The translations under genes and the position numbers were made by a program. This document shows, piece by piece, positions 44,488 through 53,422 of a DNA stretch of 64,000 nt. The DNA comes from CAIUGU01 sp965279735 (GTDB lineage Bacteria > Pseudomonadota > Gammaproteobacteria > Steroidobacterales > Steroidobacteraceae): contig OZ257260.1 of the NCBI GenBank assembly GCA_965279735.1, forward strand, positions 3,286,001 through 3,350,000, in the 5' to 3' direction. Numbering within the stretch: the stretch's first letter is position 1; each line of letters begins with the position of its first letter. The notes beneath the pieces were generated by a model. The model worked only from the letters and a program-made list of their open reading frames with translations. It was not told the DNA's origin and searched no databases.

Positions 44488-45984
44488 CTACTTCACGCCG
44501 CCAGCGAGTTTCTGTACCGATTTGGCCACGAGCAGCAATACGCCACCGCATATCACGCCGTACAGCACGATGTTCATGTACTGACCGGGCATTGCTGACG
44601 GATTCTCGGCATGAAATTCACCTGCAATCAATCCTGCGATCAGATTTCCGAGCGAAGTGGCCAGGAACCAGATCCCCATGATCTGGCCGACAAATCGCCG
44701 GGGTACCAGTTTGGTCACGGCACTGAGTCCCACGGGACTCAGGCAGAGTTCACCATACGTGTGCAGCAGATAAGTCAGCACCAGCCAGAACGGCAGCACC
44801 TTGCTTCCTGCGGCAACGAGATGCGCGGCTTCCACCATCACCAGAAAACCAAGGCCCATCAGGATCAGGCCGAACGCAAATTTCGCAGGTGCTGAAGGAT
44901 CGAGATTTCTTTTGGCTAGGCCAATCCAGAGCGCAGAGAACATCGGCGCAAACAGCAGGATGAAAACAGGATTGAGGGACTGGAACCAAGCCGTTGGAAT
45001 TTCCCAGGAGCTGCCAACGCTGCGGTCGGTGTAGCGTTCTGCAAACAGATTCAGGGAGGAACCGGCTTGCTCGAAACCCGCCCAGAACAATGCGCACGCA
45101 AGAAACAGGACCAGGATGATGAAGACGCGTCGTCTTTCGACACGATCCAGTCCGGCGAAGAAGAACAGGTAAGCGAAGAAGCCGGCTGCCATGAGCGTGA
45201 TCAGCAATGTTGTCAGCTGCGCGAGGCCAACGGCTTCCAGGGTGAGAACGCCAGTACTGGTGAGTACGACGATGGCTGCCACCACACCCAATCCCGCGAT
45301 CACCCATTTCCAGCCTCGCGCTTTGACTGCTTCAGGGTTTTCGTCGGCCCGGAAGTAGGGACGCTCTCCTGCGCCATTGAGATAGTGCTTCGTGTAGTGG
45401 AACTGAAGCAGACCGATCGCCATGCCGACAGGTGCAGCGATGAAACCTATTCCCCATCCATACCGCTGTGCGAGCCACCCGGATACGAGAGGCCCGAGGA
45501 AAGCACCAAGATTGATTCCCATGTAGAACACGGTGAATCCTGCGTCACGTCTTCCACCCCCTTCCGGATAAAGGTCCGCGACGATAGCGCTCACGTTCGG
45601 CTTGAGAAGGCCGACGCCCAGGATGATCACGATCAGGCCGATATAGAAAAGTGCAGGCCCTGAAGCAACGGCCAGCAAAAGATGGCCGGCGACAATCACC
45701 CAACCACCCCACCATATGGCTCGTTGCGCGCCCATCAGGCGGTCGGCCATCCAGCCACCAGGCAACGCGACCAGATAAACGGCAGCGGTATACAAACCGT
45801 AGATGGCAGTGGCCGTCCGGTCGTCGAGACCGAACCCTTCATCTGCTATCGCGTCCACCAGGAACAGAACGAGCAGGGCACGCATTCCGTAGTAGGCGAA
45901 GCGCTCCCACATTTCAGTGAAGAAGAGGGTGTAAAGCCCGCGAGGCTGGCCGAAGACCTGTTTATTTTCGGCCGATGGCGTCAT
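44488..45984 (-). CDS. POT/PTR2 family proton-dependent peptide transporter
   Basis: A 498-residue MFS transporter of the proton-coupled oligopeptide family. The signature ETEMWERFAYYG-like FFTEMWERFAYYGMRA contains the ExxER motif. FYMGINLGAFLGPLVSGWLAQRYGW is the PTR2 family signature. It should import di- and tripeptides across the inner membrane. Confidence 0.9.
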   Translation of the reverse strand: MTPSAENKQVFGQPRGLYTLFFTEMWERFAYYGMRALLVLFLVDAIADEGFGLDDRTATAIYGLYTAAVYLVALPGGWMADRLMGAQRAIWWGGWVIVAGHLLLAVASGPALFYIGLIVIILGVGLLKPNVSAIVADLYPEGGGRRDAGFTVFYMGINLGAFLGPLVSGWLAQRYGWGIGFIAAPVGMAIGLLQFHYTKHYLNGAGERPYFRADENPEAVKARGWKWVIAGLGVVAAIVVLTSTGVLTLEAVGLAQLTTLLITLMAAGFFAYLFFFAGLDRVERRRVFIILVLFLACALFWAGFEQAGSSLNLFAERYTDRSVGSSWEIPTAWFQSLNPVFILLFAPMFSALWIGLAKRNLDPSAPAKFAFGLILMGLGFLVMVEAAHLVAAGSKVLPFWLVLTYLLHTYGELCLSPVGLSAVTKLVPRRFVGQIMGIWFLATSLGNLIAGLIAGEFHAENPSAMPGQYMNIVLYGVICGGVLLLVAKSVQKLAGGVK

Positions 45985-46112
45985 TTCTTGTTGTCACACC
46001 CGGGGTTGTAAGGTCTCTGGATCAGGGGATCCACAGCATTGCTGCTGCCTTGAGTCTCGCCGACCGGAGCGACGTGCGCAATACGCGCAGCGTGCAAAGT
46101 AACCTGTGGGAA

Positions 46113-46898
46113 TCAGCTACTGGGGTTTTCGCTTTCTTCTTTCATGCGTGCAGCGAGCTTTTCCTTCAGCAGGATTTTCGAAGCGATGATGCCGAGCTCG
46201 TACAGCAGGTACATGGGCACCGCCATGAAGCATTGCGATATGGCATCCGGGGGCGTGAGGAAAGCCGCGATGATGAAAATGCCAAGCAGGACGTAACCCC
46301 GGTTGCCGCTCATGGTTTCAATGCGCACCAGCCCGGTCCAGGCAAGGAGCACGGTAGCGACGGGAATTTCGAAGGCGATGCCGAATGCCAGGAAGAGCAG
46401 CAGCACGAAATCGAGATAGTTCGAGATGTCCGTCATCATCCGGACGCCAACCGGACCCGTCGTCGTCAGGAAATTGAATATCAGCGGGAAAACGACGAAG
46501 TAGGCGAATGCGACTCCCAGATAGAACAGCACGATGCTGGATACCAGGAGGGGAATGGCAAAGCGCTTTTCGTGTCGGTAAAGACCGGGAGAGACGAAAG
46601 CCCATACCTGGTACAGCACGTAGGGCATCGCGATGAACAGGCTCGTAACCAGCGACAACTTCAGCGGCGCCATGAATGGCGAGATCAGGCTGGTCGCAAT
46701 GATCGAGGTATCAGGGGGCAGGCGCTTGATCAGCGGGTCGGCCACCAGGGTGAACAGCTCGTTTGAATAGAAAGCGAGTGGGGCGAAGACAATGGCGACC
46801 GCGATGACCACTCTCAGCAGCCGGTCGCGCAGCTCCAGAAGGTGCGAGATCAGGGAGCCTTCGGCGAGATTCTCCCGTGCATCACCCTGGTCACTCAT
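46113..46898 (-). CDS. tatC: Sec-independent translocase subunit TatC
   Basis: A 261-residue six-helix membrane protein and the signal-peptide receptor of the twin-arginine system. Conserved parts are SHLLELRDRLLRV, YQVWAFVSPGLY, and FGIAFEIPV with its Glu. The ATG at 46898 overlaps the end of tatB by 8 bp, and the longer frame is not supported by family length. Confidence 0.95.
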   Translation of the reverse strand: MSDQGDARENLAEGSLISHLLELRDRLLRVVIAVAIVFAPLAFYSNELFTLVADPLIKRLPPDTSIIATSLISPFMAPLKLSLVTSLFIAMPYVLYQVWAFVSPGLYRHEKRFAIPLLVSSIVLFYLGVAFAYFVVFPLIFNFLTTTGPVGVRMMTDISNYLDFVLLLFLAFGIAFEIPVATVLLAWTGLVRIETMSGNRGYVLLGIFIIAAFLTPPDAISQCFMAVPMYLLYELGIIASKILLKEKLAARMKEESENPSS

Positions 46899-47247
46899 TG
46901 CTCGGCTTCGGGACAGGCTCGTGTTCAGCAACGCTGTCGGCCGCTGGTGTCACGGTCGCAGCTGCTTCTGTTTCCGCCGCCATATGAACATCCGGCTCAA
47001 CGGGATAAATCGGTGCGGCGGCCGGCGACGGTGTTGGCGAAGGCGTTTCGCCTTTGCCGTGGGCGGTGCGCTGTTCCTGGAAATTCACTTCTTGGTCGAG
47101 CTGGGCCCTCAACTGCCGGGCCATGGATTTTGCACGCCCGGTCCAGCGGCCCACTTGCGCCGCGAGCTTGGGAAGTTTCTCAGGTCCGAGCACCAGAAGC
47201 GCCAGACCCAGGATCAGGATGATCTCGGTGAAGCCAACCTCGAACAT
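46891..47247 (-). CDS. tatB: Twin-arginine translocase subunit TatB
   Basis: A 118-residue protein beginning MFEVGFTEIILILGLALLVL with GPEKLP, the TatB hinge motif. An amphipathic helix and a flexible, Pro/Ala/Thr-rich tail follow. The start at 47247 is the family start; the in-frame upstream extension overlaps tatA and is rejected. Confidence 0.93.
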   Translation of the reverse strand: MFEVGFTEIILILGLALLVLGPEKLPKLAAQVGRWTGRAKSMARQLRAQLDQEVNFQEQRTAHGKGETPSPTPSPAAAPIYPVEPDVHMAAETEAAATVTPAADSVAEHEPVPKPSNE

Positions 47248-47269
47248 GTTGACCTTCCAGTCTGCGGCT

Positions 47270-47509
47270 TCAGCCGTTGGCCGATTTGCTGCTGGCCTTC
47301 GTCTCCGGAGTCGATTCGAAATCGGCATCCGGGGTGGCGGGAGCCTTCAGCTGCTTGCTCGCCTCTTCCGTCTCGCCTTCATCCACTGCCTTCTTGAAGC
47401 CCTTCACTGCAGCGCCGAGATCCGAACCAATGGTCTTCAGGCGCTTGGCGCCGAAAATAAGCAGGGCGATCGCCAGAATGACCAGGAGCTCACGAAAGCC
47501 GATGCCCAT
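47270..47509 (-). CDS. tatA: Twin-arginine translocase subunit TatA
   Basis: A 79-residue protein with one N-terminal helix (LLVILAIALLIFGAKRL, containing the FGxKRL hinge) and an amphipathic helix GSDLGAAVKGFKKAV. It forms the protein-conducting assembly of the Tat system. It is first in the tatABC operon. Confidence 0.95.
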   Translation of the reverse strand: MGIGFRELLVILAIALLIFGAKRLKTIGSDLGAAVKGFKKAVDEGETEEASKQLKAPATPDADFESTPETKASSKSANG

Positions 47510-47637
47510 TAGTTCTCTCCAGACGGGATTGATGTAGAGGCTGGATCATACGCCAATTGACTGCGGGGCAGGTCAAGGGGGTGTGCGCCAGCCCGCACAA
47601 TAGACTGACGATCAGGCACGCCGGTTCCACCTGTTTT

Positions 47638-48081
47638 TCATGGAGAAACCTGCAGCCAGAAAGTGACGGGACCGTCATTGGTCAGATTTACCTGCATGTG
47701 GGCACCAAATCGACCCGTTGCGACCGCGGGATGCCTCCGCTGGGCCTCCGTAACCAGATACTCAAACAACGCTTGCCCTTCCTCAGGGGTGGCTGCAGTA
47801 CTGAATCCGGGCCTTCGGCCCTTGCTTGTGTCCGCTGCCAGTGTGAATTGGGGAACCAGCAAAAGGTCCCCGGCCTGCTCCTGAAGATCCCGGTTCATCC
47901 GCCCTGTCTCGTCGGCGAATATCCGATAGGTCAGCAATCTTTGGAGAAGCCGGTCGGCCGCTCCATGGGTATCGCCCTTTTCCACCCCGATGAGCACCAG
48001 CATCCCCGGTCCGGTGGCAGCAATGGTCGCGCCATCCACTGTTATCGAGGCGTGAAGGACTCTTTGCAGAAGGGCAATCAT
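47638..48081 (-). CDS. dtd: D-aminoacyl-tRNA deacylase
   Basis: A 147-residue enzyme that hydrolyses D-aminoacyl-tRNA. The conserved PQFTLAADTSKGRRPGF (SQFT-type motif, here with Pro first) and the NDGPVTFWL (GPVT) motif form the active site of the dimer. It starts 129 bp upstream of tatA on the same strand and is divergent from the phosphoesterase gene. Confidence 0.95.
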   Translation of the reverse strand: MIALLQRVLHASITVDGATIAATGPGMLVLIGVEKGDTHGAADRLLQRLLTYRIFADETGRMNRDLQEQAGDLLLVPQFTLAADTSKGRRPGFSTAATPEEGQALFEYLVTEAQRRHPAVATGRFGAHMQVNLTNDGPVTFWLQVSP

Positions 48082-48218
48082 GATTTCTGTTGGATGATGA
48101 GGCTAAAAATTGAAAATTATCTTTGGAAATCGATAGAAATAATCTCTTTTTCCCACCTTCAGCGAATTCATTTGTAGAAAATGAGAAACTCCATCAAACG
48201 CGTGAATTTCTTATTAAA

Positions 48219-48270
48219 GTGGGATTTATATTCATAAAGTAATCTTGGATATTTATACCGTGGGATAAAT
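48219..48270 (+). repeat. Direct repeat GTGGGATWWAT, two copies 41 bp apart
   Basis: GTGGGATTTAT (48219-48229) and GTGGGATAAAT (48260-48270), 9 of 11 identical. The 41-bp spacing is close to four helical turns, as expected for cooperative operator sites on one DNA face. Inverted TCCCAC copies at 48151 and 48312 add to the pattern. Confidence 0.5.
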
Positions 48271-48385
48271 AGTTCAAATTACCTCCCATTCGACACTCTT
48301 CAATCAGCCAGTCCCACGCGCGGAGTTGACAAACCACGTAACTGTTTTACGTAAGGCCCTGTGATTTCACGCATTTTTATTGAGA

Positions 48386-48403
48386 CTGTAAGAAGCCGTT
48401 CAT
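48386..48403 (+). promoter_or_regulatory. Pho-box-like sequence
   Basis: CTGTAAG-N4-CGTTCAT, 10 of 14 matches to the PhoB consensus CTGTCAT-N4-CTGTCAT with exact spacing. It is 45 bp before the chosen start. The match is weak, but it fits a phosphate-starvation-controlled PlcP/Agt operon. Confidence 0.35.
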
Positions 48404-48448
48404 CCGCGAAAGGCATCTTGGCCGCGTCCCGGCCACAGGATGCCCTTG

Positions 48449-49264
48449 ATGAGCCCCAATCCAGAACGGCCTGTCTTACGTTTCCGCTCGGTTTTCATAT
48501 CGGACGTGCACCTGGGTTTCAAAGGTTGCAGCGCGGAGTATCTGCGCGACTTCCTGCGTTCGATTGAAACCGAACAGCTCTACCTGGTGGGCGACATTAT
48601 TGATGTGTGGAGCCTGAAGAAGCACTTCTTCTGGCCGCAGGCCCACAACGACGTCATCCGCACGATCCTGGGCAAGGCCAAACGCGGCACCCGCGTCATC
48701 TATGTGCCGGGCAACCACGACGAGATGTTCCGCGACTACGACGGCCTCACCTTCGGCAATGTCGAGATTCGCCGGGAAGCCCTCCACGTCACCGCTGACA
48801 ACCGGCGCCTGCTGGTCCTCCACGGCGACGAGTTCGATGGCGTGATCAAGTGCAGTCCCTGGCTCGGGCATCTCGGCAACCACGCTTACGCCTTCGTCCT
48901 GTGCCTCAATCGCTACGTGAACTGGATGCGGCGAAGGCTGGGCTTTCCCTACTGGTCGCTCGCGGCCTACCTCAAGCACAAGGTGAAGAATGCAACGCGT
49001 TACATCTCGAGCTTCGAGAATGCAGTGGCTCGCGCCGCAAGGGAACGAGGTGTCGATGGCCTGATCTGCGGACACATCCATCGCGCGGAAATCTCGACGA
49101 TCGACGGAATCCTGTACTGCAACGACGGCGATTGGGTCGAAAGCTGCACGACGCTGGTCGAGGATCACGAGGGACGTCTGTCGCTGCTGCGCTGGACCGA
49201 GCAGAAGGAAGTGGTCAGGCGTTCAGGCGAAAGCGTTCCGCTGCTGGTCGGTCGCGCGGCCTGA
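48449..49264 (+). CDS. PlcP/LpxH-like metallophosphoesterase
   Basis: A 271-residue calcineurin-type phosphoesterase. Metal motifs are FISDVHLG, LVGDIID, PGNHDE, LHGDEFD and GHIHRA. It belongs to the LpxH-related superfamily. The next gene, a GT4 glycosyltransferase, is the partner found in PlcP-Agt operons, where PlcP degrades phospholipids during phosphate starvation and Agt builds glycolipid. Housekeeping LpxH is the alternative. The ATG at 48449 has AGGA eight bases upstream; an ATG at 48440 is possible but overlaps that site. Confidence 0.7.
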   Translation: MSPNPERPVLRFRSVFISDVHLGFKGCSAEYLRDFLRSIETEQLYLVGDIIDVWSLKKHFFWPQAHNDVIRTILGKAKRGTRVIYVPGNHDEMFRDYDGLTFGNVEIRREALHVTADNRRLLVLHGDEFDGVIKCSPWLGHLGNHAYAFVLCLNRYVNWMRRRLGFPYWSLAAYLKHKVKNATRYISSFENAVARAARERGVDGLICGHIHRAEISTIDGILYCNDGDWVESCTTLVEDHEGRLSLLRWTEQKEVVRRSGESVPLLVGRAA

Positions 49265-49291
49265 GGCTCCGATGCACAGGAAAGCCGCACG

Positions 49292-50326
49292 ATGAAGATC
49301 GTCATCGTCACTGACGCGTGGCGGCCGCAGACGAACGGTGTGGTCAGGACCTTGGCGACGACCGCGGACCATGCCACTCGCCTCGGGCACGAGGTTGCGG
49401 TCATCGAGCCCGGCATGTTTCATACCTTTCCGTGTCCGACGTATCCGGAAATCCGGCTGGCGTGGATGCCCTATCGATCGATGGCCCGCCGACTGGAAGA
49501 GCTGGCACCGGATGCCATCCACATCGCAACCGAAGGAACGCTGGGGGCGGCCGCGCGAACCTGGTGTCTTCGCAACCGCAGGCCGTTCACGACTTCGTAT
49601 CACACGCAGTTTCCGGAATACGTTCGGGCACGCGTACCCATTCCGCTGGCCCTCAGCTATGCGCATTTACGCCGCTTTCACGGAGCGGCGGTACGAACGA
49701 TGGTTGCCACGCCGACGATGCAACGTCAGCTTGAGGGCCGCGGTTTCAGGAACGTCGTTCGCTGGTCACGAGGTGTGGACGTTGGTCTCTTTCGTCCTCG
49801 CAGCAAGGACTATCTCGCCTGGCCACGTCCTCTGTCGCTTTATTGCGGCCGGGTAGCGGTGGAAAAAAGCATCGAGGATTTCCTGCGGCTCGACTTGCCG
49901 GGGACGAAGGTGGTCGTCGGCGATGGACCGGCAAGAGCACAGCTGGAAGCTGAATATCCAGACGTGAAGTTTGTCGGGTATCGCTTCGGTGAAGAACTCG
50001 CGCAGCATGTGGCGGCCGCAGACGTCTTCGTCTTCCCGAGCCGCACTGACACTTTCGGTCTGGTACTGCTTGAAGCGATGGCGTGTGGTTTGCCTGTCGC
50101 AGCCTATCCCGTGACCGGTCCCATCGATGTCGTGATCAATGGAACAACAGGGGTTCTGAGCGAGGATCTGCGCGCTGCCGTGCTGGCTGCCCTCAAGCTC
50201 GATCCTTCCGACTGCAGGCAGCACGCACTTGGCTACACGTGGGAAGCAGCGACCCGGCAGTTTCTGGGGAACCTTGCGCCAGTTGTCCAGCCACTGGTGC
50301 AGCAGCCGGCCTTCAATTCGGGTTGA
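49292..50326 (+). CDS. GT4 glycosyltransferase, Agt-like
   Basis: A 344-residue GT-B fold glycosyltransferase. The N-terminal MKIVIVTDAWRPQTNGVVRTL and the C-terminal donor site FVFPSRTDTFGLVLLEAMACGLPVAA are typical of diacylglycerol glycosyltransferases of the GT4 family. It starts 28 bp after the phosphoesterase gene, so the two form an operon. By family context it may glycosylate diacylglycerol released by the upstream enzyme. It ends 14 bp into the opposite-strand lipoprotein gene. Confidence 0.78.
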   Translation: MKIVIVTDAWRPQTNGVVRTLATTADHATRLGHEVAVIEPGMFHTFPCPTYPEIRLAWMPYRSMARRLEELAPDAIHIATEGTLGAAARTWCLRNRRPFTTSYHTQFPEYVRARVPIPLALSYAHLRRFHGAAVRTMVATPTMQRQLEGRGFRNVVRWSRGVDVGLFRPRSKDYLAWPRPLSLYCGRVAVEKSIEDFLRLDLPGTKVVVGDGPARAQLEAEYPDVKFVGYRFGEELAQHVAAADVFVFPSRTDTFGLVLLEAMACGLPVAAYPVTGPIDVVINGTTGVLSEDLRAAVLAALKLDPSDCRQHALGYTWEAATRQFLGNLAPVVQPLVQQPAFNSG

Positions 50327-50864
50327 GGGCGTCCGCGCGCACATCCGCTTCGCGCGCTTCCTGCACACGTTTGCGGGCACGATAGGAATCGGCAATGAGT
50401 CGCCACGCGGCAGACTGACTGCGTGGATCGCCGGTGGCGAGCGACAGGGCTTTGCGACCCATGTTCTCGGCCTGCGGGTAGCTGCCTTCAGCCTGGCGAA
50501 CCTTGCCCATCTCGATCCAGAGCTGGGCACTGTCAGGTTCGATTCGGAGCGCTCTCTCGAGCGTGGCAGCCGCTACTGCATAGTTGCCGGACGCGCTTTG
50601 GGTCTGCGCCTGGGAAACCAAAGCTCTTGCAGCAGGGTTGAGAGTGCGTGCCCTGACAGGTGGGGGCGGAGGCAATGGCTCAGGAACCGGAACAACTTCA
50701 GGCGCGGGAGCGGGCAATGTTTCAACTTGCGGTGCACTTCCCGTCGGCGGAGCCGGGACCGGTGCCGGGCTCGCGGGAGGTGTATACGGACCTGGCAGGG
50801 CGCAACCGCCCAGTGCTGCAAAACAGACAAGCAGTGCCAATGAATGTCGGACGCCCATGCTCAT
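50313..50864 (-). CDS. lpoP: TPR lipoprotein, LpoP-like activator of PBP1b
   Basis: A 183-residue lipoprotein with a lipobox (LVCFAALGGC). A long proline-rich linker follows (about residues 20-75). The C-terminal part has tetratricopeptide-like repeats (ARALVSQAQTQSASGNYAVAAATLERALRIEPDSAQLW). LpoP in Pseudomonas has this same layout and activates PBP1b. Here the gene follows the PBP1b gene with an ATGA overlap, which is strong positional support. The start at 50864 is set by that overlap. Confidence 0.78.
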   Translation of the reverse strand: MSMGVRHSLALLVCFAALGGCALPGPYTPPASPAPVPAPPTGSAPQVETLPAPAPEVVPVPEPLPPPPPVRARTLNPAARALVSQAQTQSASGNYAVAAATLERALRIEPDSAQLWIEMGKVRQAEGSYPQAENMGRKALSLATGDPRSQSAAWRLIADSYRARKRVQEAREADVRADALNPN

Positions 50865-53164
50865 CGACCAATAATACCCTGAAGCCAACCGCTCGCCTTC
50901 TCACCGAGGTTCTGCAGCACGCCGGTTTCGCATTCGGGCTTGAGGGGGATGACAACGCCTCTCGGGACGGCTACATGCAGGACGTCCTTCGCGCATGCAG
51001 TTGTTGCCCCGAGGCCGGTCTGGTACTCGATGGATTTCTCTTCCAGGCTATCCGGCAGGAAGGCATCCCACGAAGAAGTATTCAGGCTGCCCATCAATTG
51101 CGACCAGACGGCCAAGGCTCCCGAAGAACCCGTGAGTCCCGTGGGGCTGTTGTCGTCGTATCCCACCCAGACGACAGCCAGGTGGGTGGCCGAAAAACCG
51201 GCAAACCAGCTATCCCGATAGTCGGAAGAAGTTCCCGTCTTGCCGGCAACGACCAGGTTCGGCGGGATGCGTGCGCGAGCCGCGCGGCCGGTGCCGCGAT
51301 TCATCACCTCAACCAGCATGCGATTCACCTGGTAGACCGCGGCCGGATCGGCGACCTGGGCAATCTCGAGTGGATAGGCCTGCAACGGTTTGCCCTTGGC
51401 GTCGACAACTGCCTTTACGCCCCGCAGCGGTGTGCGAAACCCACCATTCGCGAGTGCGTTATAGAGCTGGGCCACTTCAACCGGTGATACATCCAGCGCG
51501 CCGAGCAACAACGCTGGCACCTGGGCAGGTTCCTTTTCGAGACCGAGATTGGTGAACTCGCGTGCGACACGTGGCAGGCCCACTTCCATGCCCAGATGTA
51601 CCGTCGCCAGATTCATCGACTGTGACAACGCCCGCACGAGCGGCACAGGACCGAAAACTTCCTGCGAAATATTCTGCGGCTTCCAGGTCTGGCCGTTGGC
51701 GAGCTTCACTTCAATCGGAGCATCTTGAATGATGCTCGCGGCGTGATACCGGCCAGTTTCGACCGCGGCCAGATAGATGACGGGTTTGACGAGCGAGCCG
51801 ATGGAGCGTTTGGCATCGAGCGCCCGGTTGAAGCCATCGAAGCCGACGCGACGGCCTCCCACCATGGCGTTCACGTCGCCACTCTGGGGAGCCGTCACCA
51901 CGACGACACCTTCGAGCGACTCTTCACGCTGCTTCTTGCGCGCCTTGTCGAGCCGCTCGAGTTCGGCGGTCAACGCGGCTTCCGCCCGCGACTGGATCAG
52001 CGGATCCAGCGTGGTGAAAATCTTGAGTCCTTCTTCAGTCAGGTCTTCCTCACGATAGTCACGACGCAGGGTTCGCCGCACGAAGTCGAGGAATGCTGGG
52101 TAGTAGCCGGCGACCAGGCGACCATCGCCCGACAGTCCAAGCGGACGCTTGGCAGCAGCCTTTGCGGTTTCAGGCGGAATGTTGCCGTTCTCGGCGAGCA
52201 GCTGTAGCACCAGGTTACGACGTTCACGCGCGCGGTCCGGTGAACGTCGCGGGTTGTAGTAAGAAGGTCCACGCGCCACGGCAACCAGCAGCGCTACTTC
52301 GTGCAGCTGCAATTCGGAGAGGGGCTTGCCGAAGTAGTACTGGCTGGCGAGACCGAAGCCATGGATCGCACGCTGGCCGTCTTGTCCCAAGTGGATCTCG
52401 TTGATGTAGGCCGTCATCAGGTCTTCCTTCTCGAAGCGCGCATCGAGAATGATGGCCATGAGCGCTTCTTCAGCCTTGCGTCCCAAGGTCTGCCGGCTGT
52501 CCAGGAAATAGCTTTTCACGAGCTGCTGCGTCAGGGTCGAACCGCCCTGAACGATGCGACCGGCGCGGGCGTTCGCAAACATCGCGCGCATGATGGCGAC
52601 CGGATCGATGCCGAAATGCGCATCGAATTTGCGGTCTTCCACCACCTTCAGTGCCGCCGGCAGGATGGGTGGAATGTCCGCGGGGGTCAGCACGACACGG
52701 TCTTCGCCATGAATCGGGAAAATGCTGCCAATCAATAGCGGGTCGAGACGGAAGATAGGCACATCGGTTCCCGCCGCATCTCGCATCTCGCTGATGGAGC
52801 CGCCTTCCACCGCAATACCGAGCGCCTGTGGCTCGCGGGTTTCATCCCAGAACTGCACTCGCCGGCTCATGAAGTCAAAGCGGTTGCCGCGCCGTCGATA
52901 CGTGCCGGGGCGGTCAGGCTGGCCGGACTGCTGATACCCCAGGCGCTTGAGTTCCTGTTCGAGTCCCGCCGCCGACAAGGGCTGGCCGACATAGAGGTCG
53001 ATGGGTTGTGCGTACACCTGGGCCGGCAACGTCCAGCGCCGCCCTTCGAATTGCTGGGTGACGACGCGATCGAGATAGATCACGTACACCGCAAAGAAAG
53101 CGACGAGAACGGCCGTACCGATCAGCGCCACTTTCAGCAGCAGCATTTTCCGCGCGCGCTTCAT
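50861..53164 (-). CDS. mrcB: Penicillin-binding protein 1B
   Basis: A 767-residue bifunctional peptidoglycan synthase. One N-terminal membrane helix (LLLKVALIGTAVLVAFFAVYV) precedes a UB2H-like segment. The glycosyltransferase domain has EDRKFDAHFGIDP and QGGSTLTQQLVK. The transpeptidase domain has GSLVKP (catalytic Ser-x-x-Lys), SMN and KTGTS. A C-terminal tail follows. It is coupled to the LpoP-like gene. Confidence 0.95.
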   Translation of the reverse strand: MKRARKMLLLKVALIGTAVLVAFFAVYVIYLDRVVTQQFEGRRWTLPAQVYAQPIDLYVGQPLSAAGLEQELKRLGYQQSGQPDRPGTYRRRGNRFDFMSRRVQFWDETREPQALGIAVEGGSISEMRDAAGTDVPIFRLDPLLIGSIFPIHGEDRVVLTPADIPPILPAALKVVEDRKFDAHFGIDPVAIMRAMFANARAGRIVQGGSTLTQQLVKSYFLDSRQTLGRKAEEALMAIILDARFEKEDLMTAYINEIHLGQDGQRAIHGFGLASQYYFGKPLSELQLHEVALLVAVARGPSYYNPRRSPDRARERRNLVLQLLAENGNIPPETAKAAAKRPLGLSGDGRLVAGYYPAFLDFVRRTLRRDYREEDLTEEGLKIFTTLDPLIQSRAEAALTAELERLDKARKKQREESLEGVVVVTAPQSGDVNAMVGGRRVGFDGFNRALDAKRSIGSLVKPVIYLAAVETGRYHAASIIQDAPIEVKLANGQTWKPQNISQEVFGPVPLVRALSQSMNLATVHLGMEVGLPRVAREFTNLGLEKEPAQVPALLLGALDVSPVEVAQLYNALANGGFRTPLRGVKAVVDAKGKPLQAYPLEIAQVADPAAVYQVNRMLVEVMNRGTGRAARARIPPNLVVAGKTGTSSDYRDSWFAGFSATHLAVVWVGYDDNSPTGLTGSSGALAVWSQLMGSLNTSSWDAFLPDSLEEKSIEYQTGLGATTACAKDVLHVAVPRGVVIPLKPECETGVLQNLGEKASGWLQGIIGR

Positions 53165-53422
53165 TCAGGGAACCCGTTGCAGCAGTCGGGTCGTTGCAGA
53201 ACGGCAACAGGAAAATCGCAACGCAAAACGTATACCGAAGGGTAGAGAGACCGCGCTGGACGCAAGGGCGAGCATCCTCCAATTCTGGGTTACTGCCTTG
53301 CATGCTGGCAAGGCGGATCATGGCGTTGTGAACAGTGAATTCCGGCGGCGACTGTACGCGTCAAGCGTGGCGCCGAAATGTAATTGTTTCACTCGAGCTG
53401 AGTGTTCCTGCTTCTCCGGAAG

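Larger units (their letters stand above)
48082..48448. promoter_or_regulatory. AT-rich divergent region upstream of the PlcP-like gene
   Basis: A 367-bp non-coding gap. About 48090-48290 is strikingly AT-rich against a GC-rich background. GTGGGA occurs four times: on plus at 48219 and 48260, and inverted at 48151 and 48312. A TTGACA -35-like box is at 48326-48331, and the inverted repeat ACGTAA-N5-TTACGT covers about 48337-48353. A Pho-box-like sequence is at 48386-48403. No RNA gene or small ORF was recognised. Confidence 0.55.

Noticed and set aside
45985..46112. RNA gene in the gap between the POT gene and tatC
   Set aside because: The 128-bp stretch shows no tRNA cloverleaf or strong stem on either strand.
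53380..53422. CACTC-N5-GAGTG hairpin downstream of trkH as a terminator
   Set aside because: A short stem without a T-tract; random occurrence is likely.
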